Below, one piece after another: positions 10,602 through 21,589 of a DNA stretch of 64,000 nucleotides. Below the pieces are notes generated by a model, which saw only the letters and a program-made list of their open reading frames with translations, was not told the DNA's origin and made no database searches. The stretch lies in the NCBI GenBank assembly GCA_949751835.1, contig CATKHK010000009.1, positions 186,001-250,000 on the forward strand. Reading direction: 5' to 3'. Position numbers and translations under genes: made by a program. The stretch comes from Blepharisma japonicum (lineage: Eukaryota; Ciliophora; Heterotrichea; Heterotrichida; Blepharismidae). Numbering within the stretch: the first letter of the stretch is position 1; every line of letters begins with the position of its first letter.

Positions 10602-13600
10602 TTATTTAATTGTGTCCCTTATACTTGTGAATAACGAATTTGTCAATACGAGGTTTTGAGGAGAGTCAATTTCTTGTACTTTTCCATCACTCATTACAAT
10701 AATTAAGTTATTGTTCATAATTGTGCCAATCCTATGTGCAATCGTCAAAATTGTGCACCCAATAAATTTATTTTTAATTAAATCTTGAATTTTGGCATCA
10801 GATTCATTATCAATCCCAGCTGTCGCTTCATCAAATAAAATAATTTTGGTATGGCTCAGCATAGCTCTTCCTAAGCTTATTAATTGTCTTTCCCCAGACG
10901 ATAGATTTGACCCATCTTGCTTTACTTCGAAATTAATAGGAAATCGAGACAGCCCAACTTCTTCTAATGCTCTATAAATTTCTATTTCACTTTTCACATC
11001 TGTAGGGTCTAAATTATTTTGAAGAGTTCCAGAAAACACAAGTGGATCTTGAGGAACTAACGTTAATGCTGATCGTAATTTTTTTAGGCCAATTTGAGCA
11101 ATATTGACCCCATCTATTAATATTGAGCCAGAAAATAGCTCAACAAGTCTTAGAAGACATAAAAATATAGAAGATTTGCCGCTTCCAGTTCTACCAACGA
11201 AGCCAATTCGATGTCCTGCATCTATATAAAATGAAGTCTCTTTGAGGACTATAGGTGTGTTTGGGCGATATTTCATTTGGACATCGCGAAATTCTATTGT
11301 CGGCCTTACTGGCCACTCTTTGATTTTTTCATCTATGGGTTTTATGTAGGCATTTTCTTTAGGCAGATTCATATATTCTGTAGCTCTTTCTACAGAAATC
11401 GAGTTATTTTCAGTATCTGCTAAGACTTGAACTAAATAAGTCACTCCGCCTGGGAGAGATAGAGCATATGTCAATATCAATCCTACAATTCCAGGAGAAA
11501 TATTGTTTCTGAAAATAATGATAAGTAAAGTTACTGTGCAAGTTATAAATGCGCTTAAAAATCCTAAATTAGTCTGAAGCCAGCATCTGCAAGCTCCAAG
11601 TGAATATTGAACTCTTGTGCTGTTATCTAATAGCTGATAGTTCTTTTGCAGAAAATGTTGTTTTCTGTTAAAAACTCTTATAATTTTAACACCTGAACTA
11701 GTTTCTTCGAAATGGTTTAACACAGGAGATATAGAAGTCGCTTCAAGCCTTACTAAATCAGTCGCAACATTTAAAAACTTATTTTTTATTTTATTTGCAA
11801 AATAAAGTAAAGGAGGCATAATCAAAATAGTCAAGGGAAAATAAATAATAGTCAGTATAACTTTTGATAATTGCAAGCATGTTTCTGTCACAACAGTACA
11901 AATAAGTCGAGAAATACTTTCATCAATAGTATTTAAATCTTTACTAATCCTATTGAGAATCCTTCCTAGAGGAGTTACATCATAAAAAAGATTAACAGGT
12001 GCTTTTGAAAAAGAATTGATTATTACTTTGTGTATATTTCTGGACGCTCTTATGCCCTGTATAACTAGCAAAAAGATAGTTCTAATATAAATGAATAAGC
12101 TTCCACCAAATCTCAGCCCCAAAAATAAAAAAAGATAAGTATGATCAATATCATCAGGATGCATTGCTCATTCTTTCAGCATAACATCTCCTAAAACCCT
12201 TGTAGATGCTCACAACACAATACAAATACTTGCCAATCCGAGCATAGAATATCCACCTGAATATTTTAAATAATCATTATAAACTGCTAAATTTACTCTT
12301 CCCATTTCTCTTTCTTCTTCTGCTACCAGTTTACTTTGAGCATTAGCAATCTCGTCTAATTTCGATTCAAAATTCTGTCCAATATAATCAGTTATTATCA
12401 GCTTTTCTGGGGTAGTTATTTCTTTGATTGTTCCATTTTCCAGTATAACGACACGATCAACTTTATTGAGAATATCTAACCGATGGGTTGCTAAAATTTT
12501 AGTTTTATTAGAGAGTACTCCTAATAAGCATCTTTCTATGATATGGTTAGCTACATCTGTATCTACTGAGCTTAAAGGGTCATCTAATAAATAAACATCT
12601 TTATCAGCATAAACAGCTCTAGCAAGGCAAATCCTAGCTTTTTGTCCACCACTGAGATTTATACCTTTTCCACCAATCTCAGTTAGATCTTTATCTGGAA
12701 GAGAATTTATATCTTGGACTAAGGAGCAAGCTTCAATTACAATTTTATATCATTCCTCTTTATAAGGCAGCCCAAATAAAATATTATTTCTAATTGACTC
12801 ATTCTGAAGTCAGGAATCTAAAGAAGACACAAATGCAAGACTTTTAAAAGTTGTGGCAGAACCAGATGATAATGACATTTCGCCCATTAAGCTATTTAAA
12901 AGTGCAGATTTTCCACACCCTACAGGCCCAATTAATGCAATAAATTCTTTTTTATTTATTTGCAAACTAATATTTTTCAAAATTTTTGCATCTCCAATTG
13001 AAAATGAGCAATTATTCATTGTCGCTGAATTTGAGTAAGTCAATTCTTCTATATCAGGCTGGTCAAGGAAGGTTTGCATTCTTTTAATACTCACAAAGCA
13101 AATAAGCAGATCTGAAACGAAATATGGTAGCCATTGAAGGGAATCTTGAAGTATGTTAAGCGTTATTAATGTTACGAAAGCTTCTCCTGCAGTTATGGTT
13201 TTACCCATAATAAAAGTGTAATAAAGAAAAACAGAGCCAGATGTCAAACTTGGAATAGAAAAATAAAAGAAGTCAACTGTAGATGATAGTATATTTAAAA
13301 ACCTCAAAAATGAGAGCTCATTATTTCTAATTTTCTTTATTGCTCCTTTGAAATAATCTTCCCAACAATAGGCTTTAATCATTTTAATATTACTGAGCAT
13401 TTGTGTAGATGCTTCTATTCTTTTATCTCTAATTGTCATCAAATTTTCTGAATATTTTTTTATTTTTAAAGCCACAATATAATTCAATGAAATACACAAA
13501 AATAATGTAATAATTGCTGCATAGACAGCATCCCCAACTTGTTTTGAAACAAGAATTATTGCATAAGTGGCATTTAATGGGCACAGTAGTATTATGCTAA

Positions 13601-14207
13601 TTTTTGGGATACAATCATAAATTTTCCTAATATCAACTTGCAGAAGATTTATTCCGAGTCCTTCTGATATTGACGACACTTTAAGAATTTTGTTATAAAC
13701 TACGCTGGATATTGCATTTTTAACTCTTAATTCTAATAATTTGCACTGCCAATGAAATTGCCCAATTAAAATTTGCGTTAAAAGTACAATTATCGTAAAA
13801 CAAAGTGCCAATAAAATTCCATATAAAAGAGATTGTGCGCCTGATTCTATATATGATATTAAAAGTTTGATAAAAATAGGATATCCGAACTCAAACGACG
13901 TAATTGACAGATAAAGCAAAATTGTTTTAAATATTAGTCCCTTATGTGCAAGAAAAATTGCCTTAGAGAGTTTATATCTTTCTAAAGTTTTCGTCAGATT
14001 TTCTTTAATTGAAGATTCTTCCTCAGGAAGAGGTAAAGCATCTTCAATATTTATTACAGGTTTAGATCCTAAAGCAAGAATAGGCTTTATTCATAAAAAA
14101 AAGATTTTTGATATGAAGCTCTTTTCATTTGTCGATAAAGAAAAATACGGCAGGCTAGATGATGAACTATTTTCACTTTTTGAGCTGAGATTCTGAAGCT
14201 CCATCAT
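10602..14207 (-). CDS. ABC transporter, ABCC/MRP subfamily (short type)
   Basis: Full ABC exporter of 1201 residues, TMD1-NBD1-TMD2-NBD2, without the extra TMD0 of long MRPs. The frame is continuous when at least five TGAs (lower coordinates 12168, 12210, 12750, 12810, 14091) are Trp. TGA 12810 sits in SWLQNESIRNNILFG, matching the conserved MRP W-x-QN-x-x-R-x-NILFG segment. NBD1 has GPVGCGKS (about 420), NLSGGQKAR (about 519) and VYLLDDPLSSVD. NBD2 has GRTGSGKSS (about 1000), NLSSGERQLISLGRA (about 1100) and ILFDEATAGID. NBD1 Walker B is followed by SVD rather than a catalytic Glu, as usual in ABCC. Start ATG 14205-14207 precedes the family's L-W-x-KP-x-L-x-LG segment. Substrates cannot be told; ABCC proteins commonly export organic anions and conjugates. 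The upstream Rpn7 stop is only 43 bp away. Confidence 0.93.
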
Positions 14208-14250
14208 TTATTAAATAACTAGAAATAAAATATCTAAATGAATCTGTTAG

Positions 14251-15270
14251 TTAGACGTCCATTATTCTTGCTAGTTTTTGAAGCCTATTCAGAATGTAAT
14301 CCCCGCTCTTCACGATGGATCCATATACAGCAGATCTCGAATCAGGCCTATTCGATTCAATCACTCCATTAACTCTGTCAATTTTGCAAGGCAAGCGTCC
14401 TGATGAAATAAATTCACAAAGCTCTTTATCAAGAAAATCAATACTGACTCCGAAGCTTTTGGCCATGCTTTCCAGTGTTACACTTCTATAGCTTTCTAAA
14501 AACTGAGAATAAGCCACAACTCTCATTTCTCTTGCCCAATATCTTTTATGCTGGCTTATATAGTTATCGTTCGTAACCAAATCAATTACTTCAACAAAAC
14601 TCTTGATAAATTGCTTATAATTGCATTTATACAGCGAGTCTAAAAATTGCTGAATAGTTGGCATCTCACGGATCACAGACAAGATTTCAGGAGCATGGAT
14701 TACCTTAGTTCTAATAGTTGCACGATCAAGAGAAACTAAGGACATCAAAATTGTATATTTAATGAAATCTTGGAAAGAAATTAGTTCAGTTGATGTAAAT
14801 GTTGCCAAAATGTCTAAGAAATTATGAGCGGCTTGTTTAAAATTTCTGATCATCATGAAATAGACAGCTTCATAAGCCTTAAACCTGTTTTTCCTTTCCC
14901 AATCTCCTCCTTCTTCAAATAACGCGGTTGCTTGTTCTATTTCTTTCTTCAGCATGTCAAGATTTTTTGTTTTGAAGCCAATGAGCGCAATCTTGAGTGT
15001 AATATCGATTTTTATGTCTGATGCGCCAGCTTTATCATAAGCAATAAGATAGATATTGATCGCTCTATCAAAATTCCCTTCAGCTTGGAAATAGTCTCCG
15101 ATTTCAATCAGTGTATCTCTGATATCAATATCAGAAAAATTTTGTTCAGCTTCTGAAAGACGTGTATAGAGTGCTGAAAGAGCTGAAGGCAAATCTCCTT
15201 TCTCGACTTCAGCTTTACGAAGTTCTTCTTCCTGAGTAGGGTTGGCTTGAATAGATCTTATCTTGCTCAT
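14251..15270 (-). CDS. RPN7: 26S proteasome regulatory subunit Rpn7/PSMD6
   Basis: Lid subunit of the 19S proteasome. The 339 residues align end to end with PSMD6 from its TPR-like helical part to the PCI domain. Diagnostic segments are LFEEGGDWERKNRFKAYEAV, IRNFKQAAHNFLDILATFTS, YSQFLESYRSVTLESMA and the C-terminal GRLPCKIDRVNGVIESNRPD, which the human protein shares almost word for word. The PCI domain covers roughly residues 180-310. It is about 50 residues shorter at the N-terminus than human PSMD6. The first Met fits a compact gene and no clear upstream extension was found. There are no in-frame TGAs. It runs in tandem with the ABCC gene and diverges from the epimerase gene. Confidence 0.96.
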   Translation of the reverse strand: MSKIRSIQANPTQEEELRKAEVEKGDLPSALSALYTRLSEAEQNFSDIDIRDTLIEIGDYFQAEGNFDRAINIYLIAYDKAGASDIKIDITLKIALIGFKTKNLDMLKKEIEQATALFEEGGDWERKNRFKAYEAVYFMMIRNFKQAAHNFLDILATFTSTELISFQDFIKYTILMSLVSLDRATIRTKVIHAPEILSVIREMPTIQQFLDSLYKCNYKQFIKSFVEVIDLVTNDNYISQHKRYWAREMRVVAYSQFLESYRSVTLESMAKSFGVSIDFLDKELCEFISSGRLPCKIDRVNGVIESNRPDSRSAVYGSIVKSGDYILNRLQKLARIMDV

Positions 15271-15516
15271 AATATGGATTATAATTAGAGGAAATGCACA
15301 ATTTTATATGATAATTGCTATAAAGAGATTTTAATATTGTTACCAATATCAAAATGTTTAATCCAGACTTATCTTAAATATTAAGAGAGTAATTAAGTGT
15401 AAAGGCTTTTAATAGCGTAAGTTTTTTCGAATCTTTAATATTTAATAAATGTTCAGAAGAAGGGATATAAGCACAATATATGATGAAACTCTTACAGAAA
15501 AACTTATAATTTAATT

Positions 15517-16431
15517 ATGCATAAATTTGCATTGATTTCAGAAGATGGGAAATTTGTGGTATTGGCCTATCACTCTTACTTAGCAAAAATCTCTGTAGAG
15601 TTTGGTGCAGCTTTGGAATTCTTATCGTTTAATGGGCAAGCTATAGTTGATTTTATTGCTGACTCTGAAGAATTGGTGAATAATTATAGGAATTATTATA
15701 GTGGAGCAATTTTGGCGCCTTTTGCTGGGAGAATCCCTAATGGGACCTTTACTTTTCAAGGAAGCACTTATTCATTTCCTCTAAATAATGGGGAAAACGC
15801 GATTCATGGCTGCGTGGCTGATAAACCATTTGAAGTGAAAAACATCGGCACAACAGAAACTAGCTCACATGCTATACTTGAATGCAAAATAGAGCCCATC
15901 AGTGGGTTTCCATTTACTTACAGATGTCAAGCATCCTATGAAGTAAATGAATTAGGCCTCCACATGGAAATTAAAATAATTAATGAAAGTGAAAACCCGA
16001 TGCCTTGCTTTTTGGGCTTCCATCCATATTTTTGCCATTCGGAAAAAACTAATGCTTGCGTGCTTGATTTTTGGCCAAGTGAAAAATATATAATGGAGAA
16101 TGTGATACCTACAGGTGAAAAGGTTCCTTATCATCATGAAAAAGCTGAGATTGGAAGCAATCAATATGATGATTGCTTTATTGTTGAAAAACAAGAAGAA
16201 AATTTGACAGCGATATTGGAGAATCCAGTAACGAATTTGTCGACGTTTATATATTCTTCTCCTTCAATGAGCCATTTGCAGATTTATACTCCACCCCATA
16301 GAGCTTCAATTGCTATTGAACCACAGATGGCTCCCGCAAATGCTTTTAATTTATATCCGGATGTTTATTCTATTCTACCTGGACAAGAAATGAACTTTTG
16401 GTGTAAAATCAAAGCGAAGGTAACTAATTAA
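15517..16431 (+). CDS. Aldose 1-epimerase-like (galactose mutarotase family) enzyme
   Basis: 304 residues with the beta-sandwich aldose epimerase pattern. It has LAPFAGRIPNGTF (family NR-x-x-NG substrate-binding loop), ENAIHG with the first catalytic-site His, GFHPYF with the second conserved His, and AIEPQMAPANAF containing the catalytic-base Glu. These enzymes interconvert alpha and beta anomers of hexoses; some relatives act on hexose 6-phosphates, which I cannot separate here. There is no signal peptide, so it is probably cytosolic. The start is the first ATG after an AT-rich leader, and no in-frame TGA is needed. It diverges from Rpn7. Confidence 0.9.
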   Translation: MHKFALISEDGKFVVLAYHSYLAKISVEFGAALEFLSFNGQAIVDFIADSEELVNNYRNYYSGAILAPFAGRIPNGTFTFQGSTYSFPLNNGENAIHGCVADKPFEVKNIGTTETSSHAILECKIEPISGFPFTYRCQASYEVNELGLHMEIKIINESENPMPCFLGFHPYFCHSEKTNACVLDFWPSEKYIMENVIPTGEKVPYHHEKAEIGSNQYDDCFIVEKQEENLTAILENPVTNLSTFIYSSPSMSHLQIYTPPHRASIAIEPQMAPANAFNLYPDVYSILPGQEMNFWCKIKAKVTN

Positions 16432-16584
16432 TTAAAGTAGCAACATATTCAATTGATATAATTTATTAATATGAAGGTATTTATTATACAATTCAGATTT
16501 TCGAAAGTCGAAATAAAATGATCACACATTTTAAATACCTAAAATTGTAAACAGAATACTCTAAAAAGGTAAAATATGTAATAA

Positions 16585-17648
16585 TTAATGGAATTTAAGA
16601 TATGGCTTAGAAAAAATGTGATCTTTATAAATTTTTGATAAACCTCCGGAATCAGTTATGATTCTATAAGGTTCAGGAGTTACAATATTTGACTTAGTTG
16701 ATATTTCGAAGCCTGATTTTAATTGGGGTTGAGGAGTAAATATTGGCATTGATTGTAGCTCTTCTCCAACTGTGGTCAAAAATGTATTTTCATTAGTGTC
16801 CACATTATTTATTGCTATCATCTTTTTGTTATTTAAGTCATTTTGTATTTGCTTTAGTGTATTTTTCAATTCCTTTATTTTAATTTTTTTCAATTTAATT
16901 TCTTTTTCTTTTTCACTTAATTTATTTTTCAAATTTTCATCTTCAATTTTAAGATTTTGTAATCTTACTTCTTCTTCCATTATTACTCTCTTATTTCTAA
17001 TTTCATCTTGCATTATTGCTTTATTTACAATTTTTTGTTTTTTATTCAGTTCATCCAAAGCATTTTCTTCAACTTTTATTAATTTTTCTTTTTTATCACA
17101 TATATCAAAATCTTTTTTTTTTCATTTAAAGTTACTCATTTCTCATGAAGTTCTTTTCATCTGTGCTCATCCTCTATAGCTTTATTTCTAATTTCTCTAT
17201 ATTCGATTTTATTCGCTTTTATTTCTTCTTTGATATTTTTAGTATGAAGAGATAAAGCTTCAGGGAGTGCAAGTTCCTCTAACCTTTCTTCTTGTTTCCT
17301 TTTGAGTTCTTTAAGTAGTTCCATTTCATCATCAGAAATTTTAAGTTGATTTTTTAAATACTTTATTTTATTTTCAAGGTTGGGAATTTCAGCAGAATAG
17401 TTTGCTGATATTTCTGTCCTTAAAACTGAAGCTGATCTTTTTAAATGGTTTATTTTGCTGGAAATTGTTGTGAGTTGAGTATCCTTTATATCTGCTTTTA
17501 TGACTTTTCTCTCAGACTCTTTAAGAGCTAATGAGGCTTTGTGAAGTGTGGATTTGGTTTCGATAAGCTCTTTTTTAAGGTGCTCATTAAGTTCTTTGTA
17601 TTTTTTTATTGCAGTAGCTAAGTCTACTTGCTGTGAAACTTCTTCCAT
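16585..17648 (-). CDS. Coiled-coil protein with a frame break
   Basis: Two overlapping halves of a Lys/Glu-rich coiled-coil protein, about 354 residues together. The 5' half runs from ATG 17646-17648 through TGA (Trp) at 17157-17159 and 17136-17138. The 3' half (to TAA at 16585) is in another frame. The switch falls at a run of ten A's on the minus strand (plus 17113-17122), after WVTLNEKKK; one extra A would restore a single frame into DFDICDKKEK. No 15-16 nt GT-AG intron fits the required offset. An indel in the assembly is the simplest explanation; real frameshifting or a recent mutation are alternatives. No known domain is visible; neighbouring genes also encode coiled coils. Confidence 0.6.
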
Positions 17649-17783
17649 TTGTGAAAAGATTTAAAAGTAAATCATAAATTAATAAAATTGAATAAGAACT
17701 GTTTCAGTATTTATAAAGATATTTATTAAACACTCAAGGATAATTAATATTATTAGCATTATTTTTAATTATTTATACTTATC

Positions 17784-19337
17784 TTACTTTGACAAATTCA
17801 GTCGTAGGTTTTCTTTTGAATGAAATTTAAACGTTTTCGTATTTTGGACGCTACTAATTATATCTCTTTGTTCTTTCATTACCAAAACCATATATTTATC
17901 TACGCATTCAATTCCAATTATGGCTGACAGCAATTCTTTCAAAGTTGTCCTATATCGAGATTCGTAGTTATTTACGCTGCATTCATGGGTCAACCTTTTT
18001 ATTTCCACTTCTTGCACTTTCTGATACTCTTCTTTTAATTTTGAAATTCTCTGTTGAAGGATGAGCACTTCACCAAAATTTGAGGTCGAGTTAAAGCTTT
18101 TCGTCGATACCATGCCAGAATCGTAATTTTCTCAAATGATATTAACTTGTCTAGTTTTCCGATCAACTTTATATTCAGGTTTTTTTACTCGGATATTTTG
18201 TGTAATTTTTGCCAGACGATTTTTTACATTATTTCATCTATCAGTCGAAGAAGCCCGCTGAAGGGTTATTCTTTTTCCTGTATAATTAATCAGTGAATCT
18301 AATAAATCATCAATTTCTTGGCTCTTTTCAGCTTGATGGATGACAAATTTAACGGCTGCTTCGTCTAGGAATGAAGGAAAATTTTCAATAGATATTTTAT
18401 ATTGCAGTTTTCAAAGAATTTTGACTATTCATTGCAGCCCTTCACTTCTGGTATCTTTTCCTTCTCTCAAAAGATCAGAGTAATGTTTTATCTGTTCATT
18501 TTTTATTTGTAACAATTTTCTTCTTAGATCAGTCGATTTTTCATCTAATTCAGTCAGCCATTTCATTCTTTTCGAAATTTCTGCAGTTATTGATTCTATA
18601 ATAATAGTGGTTTCTGATTCTTTTCTAATTGAGTCTTCTCTTAAATTTTGCTTTTTTGACAAAAACTGTGCCATTTCCATCTGTCTTCTTCTCATTTTCA
18701 TTTTTTCTTTTTTCTCAGCATCAGACATTTCTTTCTTCCAATTTTTCAAGTCTTCCATAGCTGTTTTCATTTCTTCTCGCATTTCTGAGCATTCCTTTCT
18801 ATAAGTTTCTCTGTGATCATTGCATTCTTTAAGTTGATTATCAAGATCATTGCAAAGGGTATCAAGCTCTTCCTCATAACTTCTGTAATATTTGCATCTT
18901 TCTTTAAACTGCTCATCTTCTACTCTTTTGCTCTGTCTAAATTCATGCAGATTTGAGGTTTGCTGTGTATTTGGTCTGCTTTGCACTGGATCTTTTCCCC
19001 GTCTTGCCGATAATTGTAGCTCAACAACGTCACTATGATCTAGCTTTCTCTTTAGACTTTCTTGTGCCTCTACTAGAGACAGTAAATAATTATCGCCTTT
19101 TCTTGTATACTCTCATTGGTCTAGGCCAACTACAGCCTTTTTTTCAAGCTGGTCTGCTTTAGCGAACCCTAAATTTCTTCGTGATGGGGAAAAAAGTGCG
19201 AGTCTTGCAGAGATTTTTTCGACATTAAATTTTGAGTTAAAGCTTGTAAAGTTGGCGTCGAAGCAGTTTTCTGATTTTCAGTTCACAGTAGATTTAGGGG
19301 AGCTTACTGTTTGAGCACGAGGTGACAATTTGTCCAT
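17784..19337 (-). CDS. Coiled-coil protein, function unknown
   Basis: 517-residue protein, in frame throughout with several TGAs read as Trp (for example 18429-18431 in SEGLQW). The N-terminal 110 residues are Ser/Arg-rich and look disordered (MDKLSPRAQTVSSPKST start). The middle (about 140-300) is a strong coiled coil with Met/Lys/Arg-rich stretches (KKEKMKMRRRQMEMAQFL), and the C-terminal part has another helical segment. Start ATG 19335-19337 was chosen because the frame is coherent up to it and non-coding AT-rich DNA follows upstream. The general look resembles ciliate basal-body/cortical coiled-coil proteins, but I do not recognise a named family. It diverges from CPSF73, with 193 bp between starts. 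Confidence 0.75.
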
Positions 19338-19530
19338 TTTTTATTAAAATTATAAATAGTAAAAAACAGATTTTGGATAATTCGAGATTTTTAATCCAAA
19401 AAGAGACCTTTCTAGGCTTATTCACAAAATAGTAATTTATTTGGTAAATTATTATATAAAAATCAGAAAATAATTTATTATTCAAGAATTTTTCCTAGCA
19501 TTAATTAGCAAAGAAATATAAATATATTAA

Positions 19531-21507
19531 ATGGAGAGAATCATCAATGGTGAGAGGCTTGAAATAATCCCATTGGGATCAGGAAATGAAGTGGGCCGCT
19601 CCTGCATTGTTCTCAAATTCAGAGGCAAAACGGTGATGTTTGATTGTGGAATTCACCCAGGTCTTTCAGGATTGAATGCATTGCCAGGATTTGATGATAT
19701 TGATTTAGAGACTGTAGACATTCTCTTAGTTACTCATTTTCACCTCGATCATTCAGGAGCTCTTCCTTATTTTTTGACCAAAACAATCTTCAAAGGGACC
19801 ACATATATGACACATCCTACCAAAGCAATCCTAAAATTACTATTTTCTGACTATGTAAAAGTCAGTAATATAGGGACAGATGCAGAAAAACTGTATACAC
19901 CTCAAGATCTAAATGCAGCCCTTGAAAAAGTAAAACTTATTGATTATCATCAAGAGCTTGATATAGGTGGTATCAATTTTTGGTGCTATAATGCTGGGCA
20001 TGTCCTAGGGGCTGCTATGTTTATGGTTGAAATAGCTGGAGTCAGAGTTCTTTATACAGGAGATTATAGCTGTGAAGAAGATCGGCATTTACAGCCAGCA
20101 AAAGTCCCTGACATGTCAGTCGATATTTTAATCGTCGAAAGCACATATGGTGTACAAGTTCATGAGCCACGGCCGGATAGAGAAAGACTTTTCACAACTA
20201 CAGTTCATAATATTGTAGCTGGCGGTGGCAGATGTCTTTTACCAGTTTTTGCATTAGGTAGAGCACAAGAACTACTATTAATCTTAGATGAATATTGGTC
20301 TAATCACGAAGATATACAAAACATTCCAATTTACTATGCAAGCTCCTTAGCCAAAAAATGTATGTCAGTTTTTCAAACCTATATCAACATGATGGGAGAA
20401 AGTGTCAGAAGAGAATTCGAGCAAGGACATAACCCTTTCATTTTCAAACACATTTCAAACCTGAAAAGCATGGATTATTTCGATGATGATACCCCTAGCG
20501 TTGTTATGGCTTCACCTGGGATGCTTCAAAACGGCCAGAGTCGAGACCTCTTTGAAAGATGGTGCACATATCCTCAAAATGGGCTTGTTTTAACTGGATA
20601 TTGTGTAGAAAACACCTTAGCAAAAGAATTATTGAGCAACCCAAGAGATATCATTTCTACAGATGGCTCTATAAAGCAGCTTAATATGAGCGTAAATTAT
20701 ATAAGTTTTTCAGCACATGCAGATTTCGCACAAACTTCAAATTTCATTGAAAATTTGAAGCCTTCATATGTGGTACTTGTTCACGGCGACTCAAATGAAA
20801 TGTCAAGGCTAAAAAACGCGTTAGAAAGGAGATTCACTATGAAGATTGTGGCCCCTGTAAATCACCAAACTGTTGAGTTTACTTTTCCTGTAAAAATCAA
20901 TGCAAAAATCCTTAAACAGGACGATTTCCCAGAAGAAGGAATTATTGTTAGAAAAGAGCCAGAACATATGATTATGCCTGTGGATTCTTTAACAAATTAT
21001 ACTTCAATCACAATGAATAAATTTTACCAAAAAATGCATGTCCCTTATAAGCATTCTTTAAGAATCCTCCAATACCTTATAAAATGCTTATTTCCCCAAG
21101 TTCTTTCAATACAAGAAGAAAATATTTGCAAATTAAGTGTAGGTGAAGTAAAAGTTACACCTGAAACAACAGGCCAGATTTTACTTGAATGAATAGCTGG
21201 ACCAATAAATGATATGATTGCTGATACAATTGCATTAATGATTTTGCAGGTAACTTCAAACCCAAACACAGCACTTTTACAAGCTATGAACGAAATGGAA
21301 CTTGATGATAAAAAATTCAAATTTTTAATAGGGCTATTACAGAAAAGGTTTAGCCATGTAGACGTAGACACAGAACAAAGGATTGTTGAAGTGAAAAAAG
21401 GAGAAAATAAAGTATGGGTCCATTTTGATAATCAAACTGTTGATGGAGATAGCGAAATCTTGAAAGGGTGTGTAGAGGAGATTATGAGGAATGTAATCAA
21501 TATATAA
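19531..21507 (+). CDS. CPSF3: Pre-mRNA 3'-end endonuclease CPSF73 (CPSF3/Ysh1)
   Basis: Zinc-dependent metallo-beta-lactamase/beta-CASP nuclease that cuts pre-mRNA before polyadenylation. It has 658 residues with TGA 21190-21192 as Trp. The metal-binding motif is H69-F-H71-L-D73-H74, preceded by EVGRSCIVLKFRGK. Later motifs include YTGDYSCEEDRHL, the beta-CASP MASPGMLQNGQSR segment and FSAHADFAQT. The TGA codon falls in LLEWIAGPINDMIADTI, matching the conserved L-E-W...P-x-NDM-x-AD segment of the CPSF73 C-terminal domain, so it also supports TGA = Trp. If TGA were a stop, about 105 residues of the C-terminal domain would be lost. It sits in tandem, 82 bp upstream of NAD synthetase. Confidence 0.97.
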
Positions 21508-21589
21508 CCAAAATTTATTTTAATATAGATGTGGAATTAATTATGATTTATATAGAAAACTAAATACTTACATCTATTTAAATATAATT

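Noticed and set aside
17112-17135. A 24-nt GT...AG segment as an intron explaining the frame break in the coiled-coil gene
   Set aside because: It is 3n, so removing it does not restore the frame, and its length is outside the 15-16 nt seen for all other introns.
16772-17179. 135-codon Phe/Leu/Ser-rich plus-strand frame that looks like a membrane protein
   Set aside because: Antisense of a Lys/Glu-rich coiled-coil gene; such complements always look hydrophobic.
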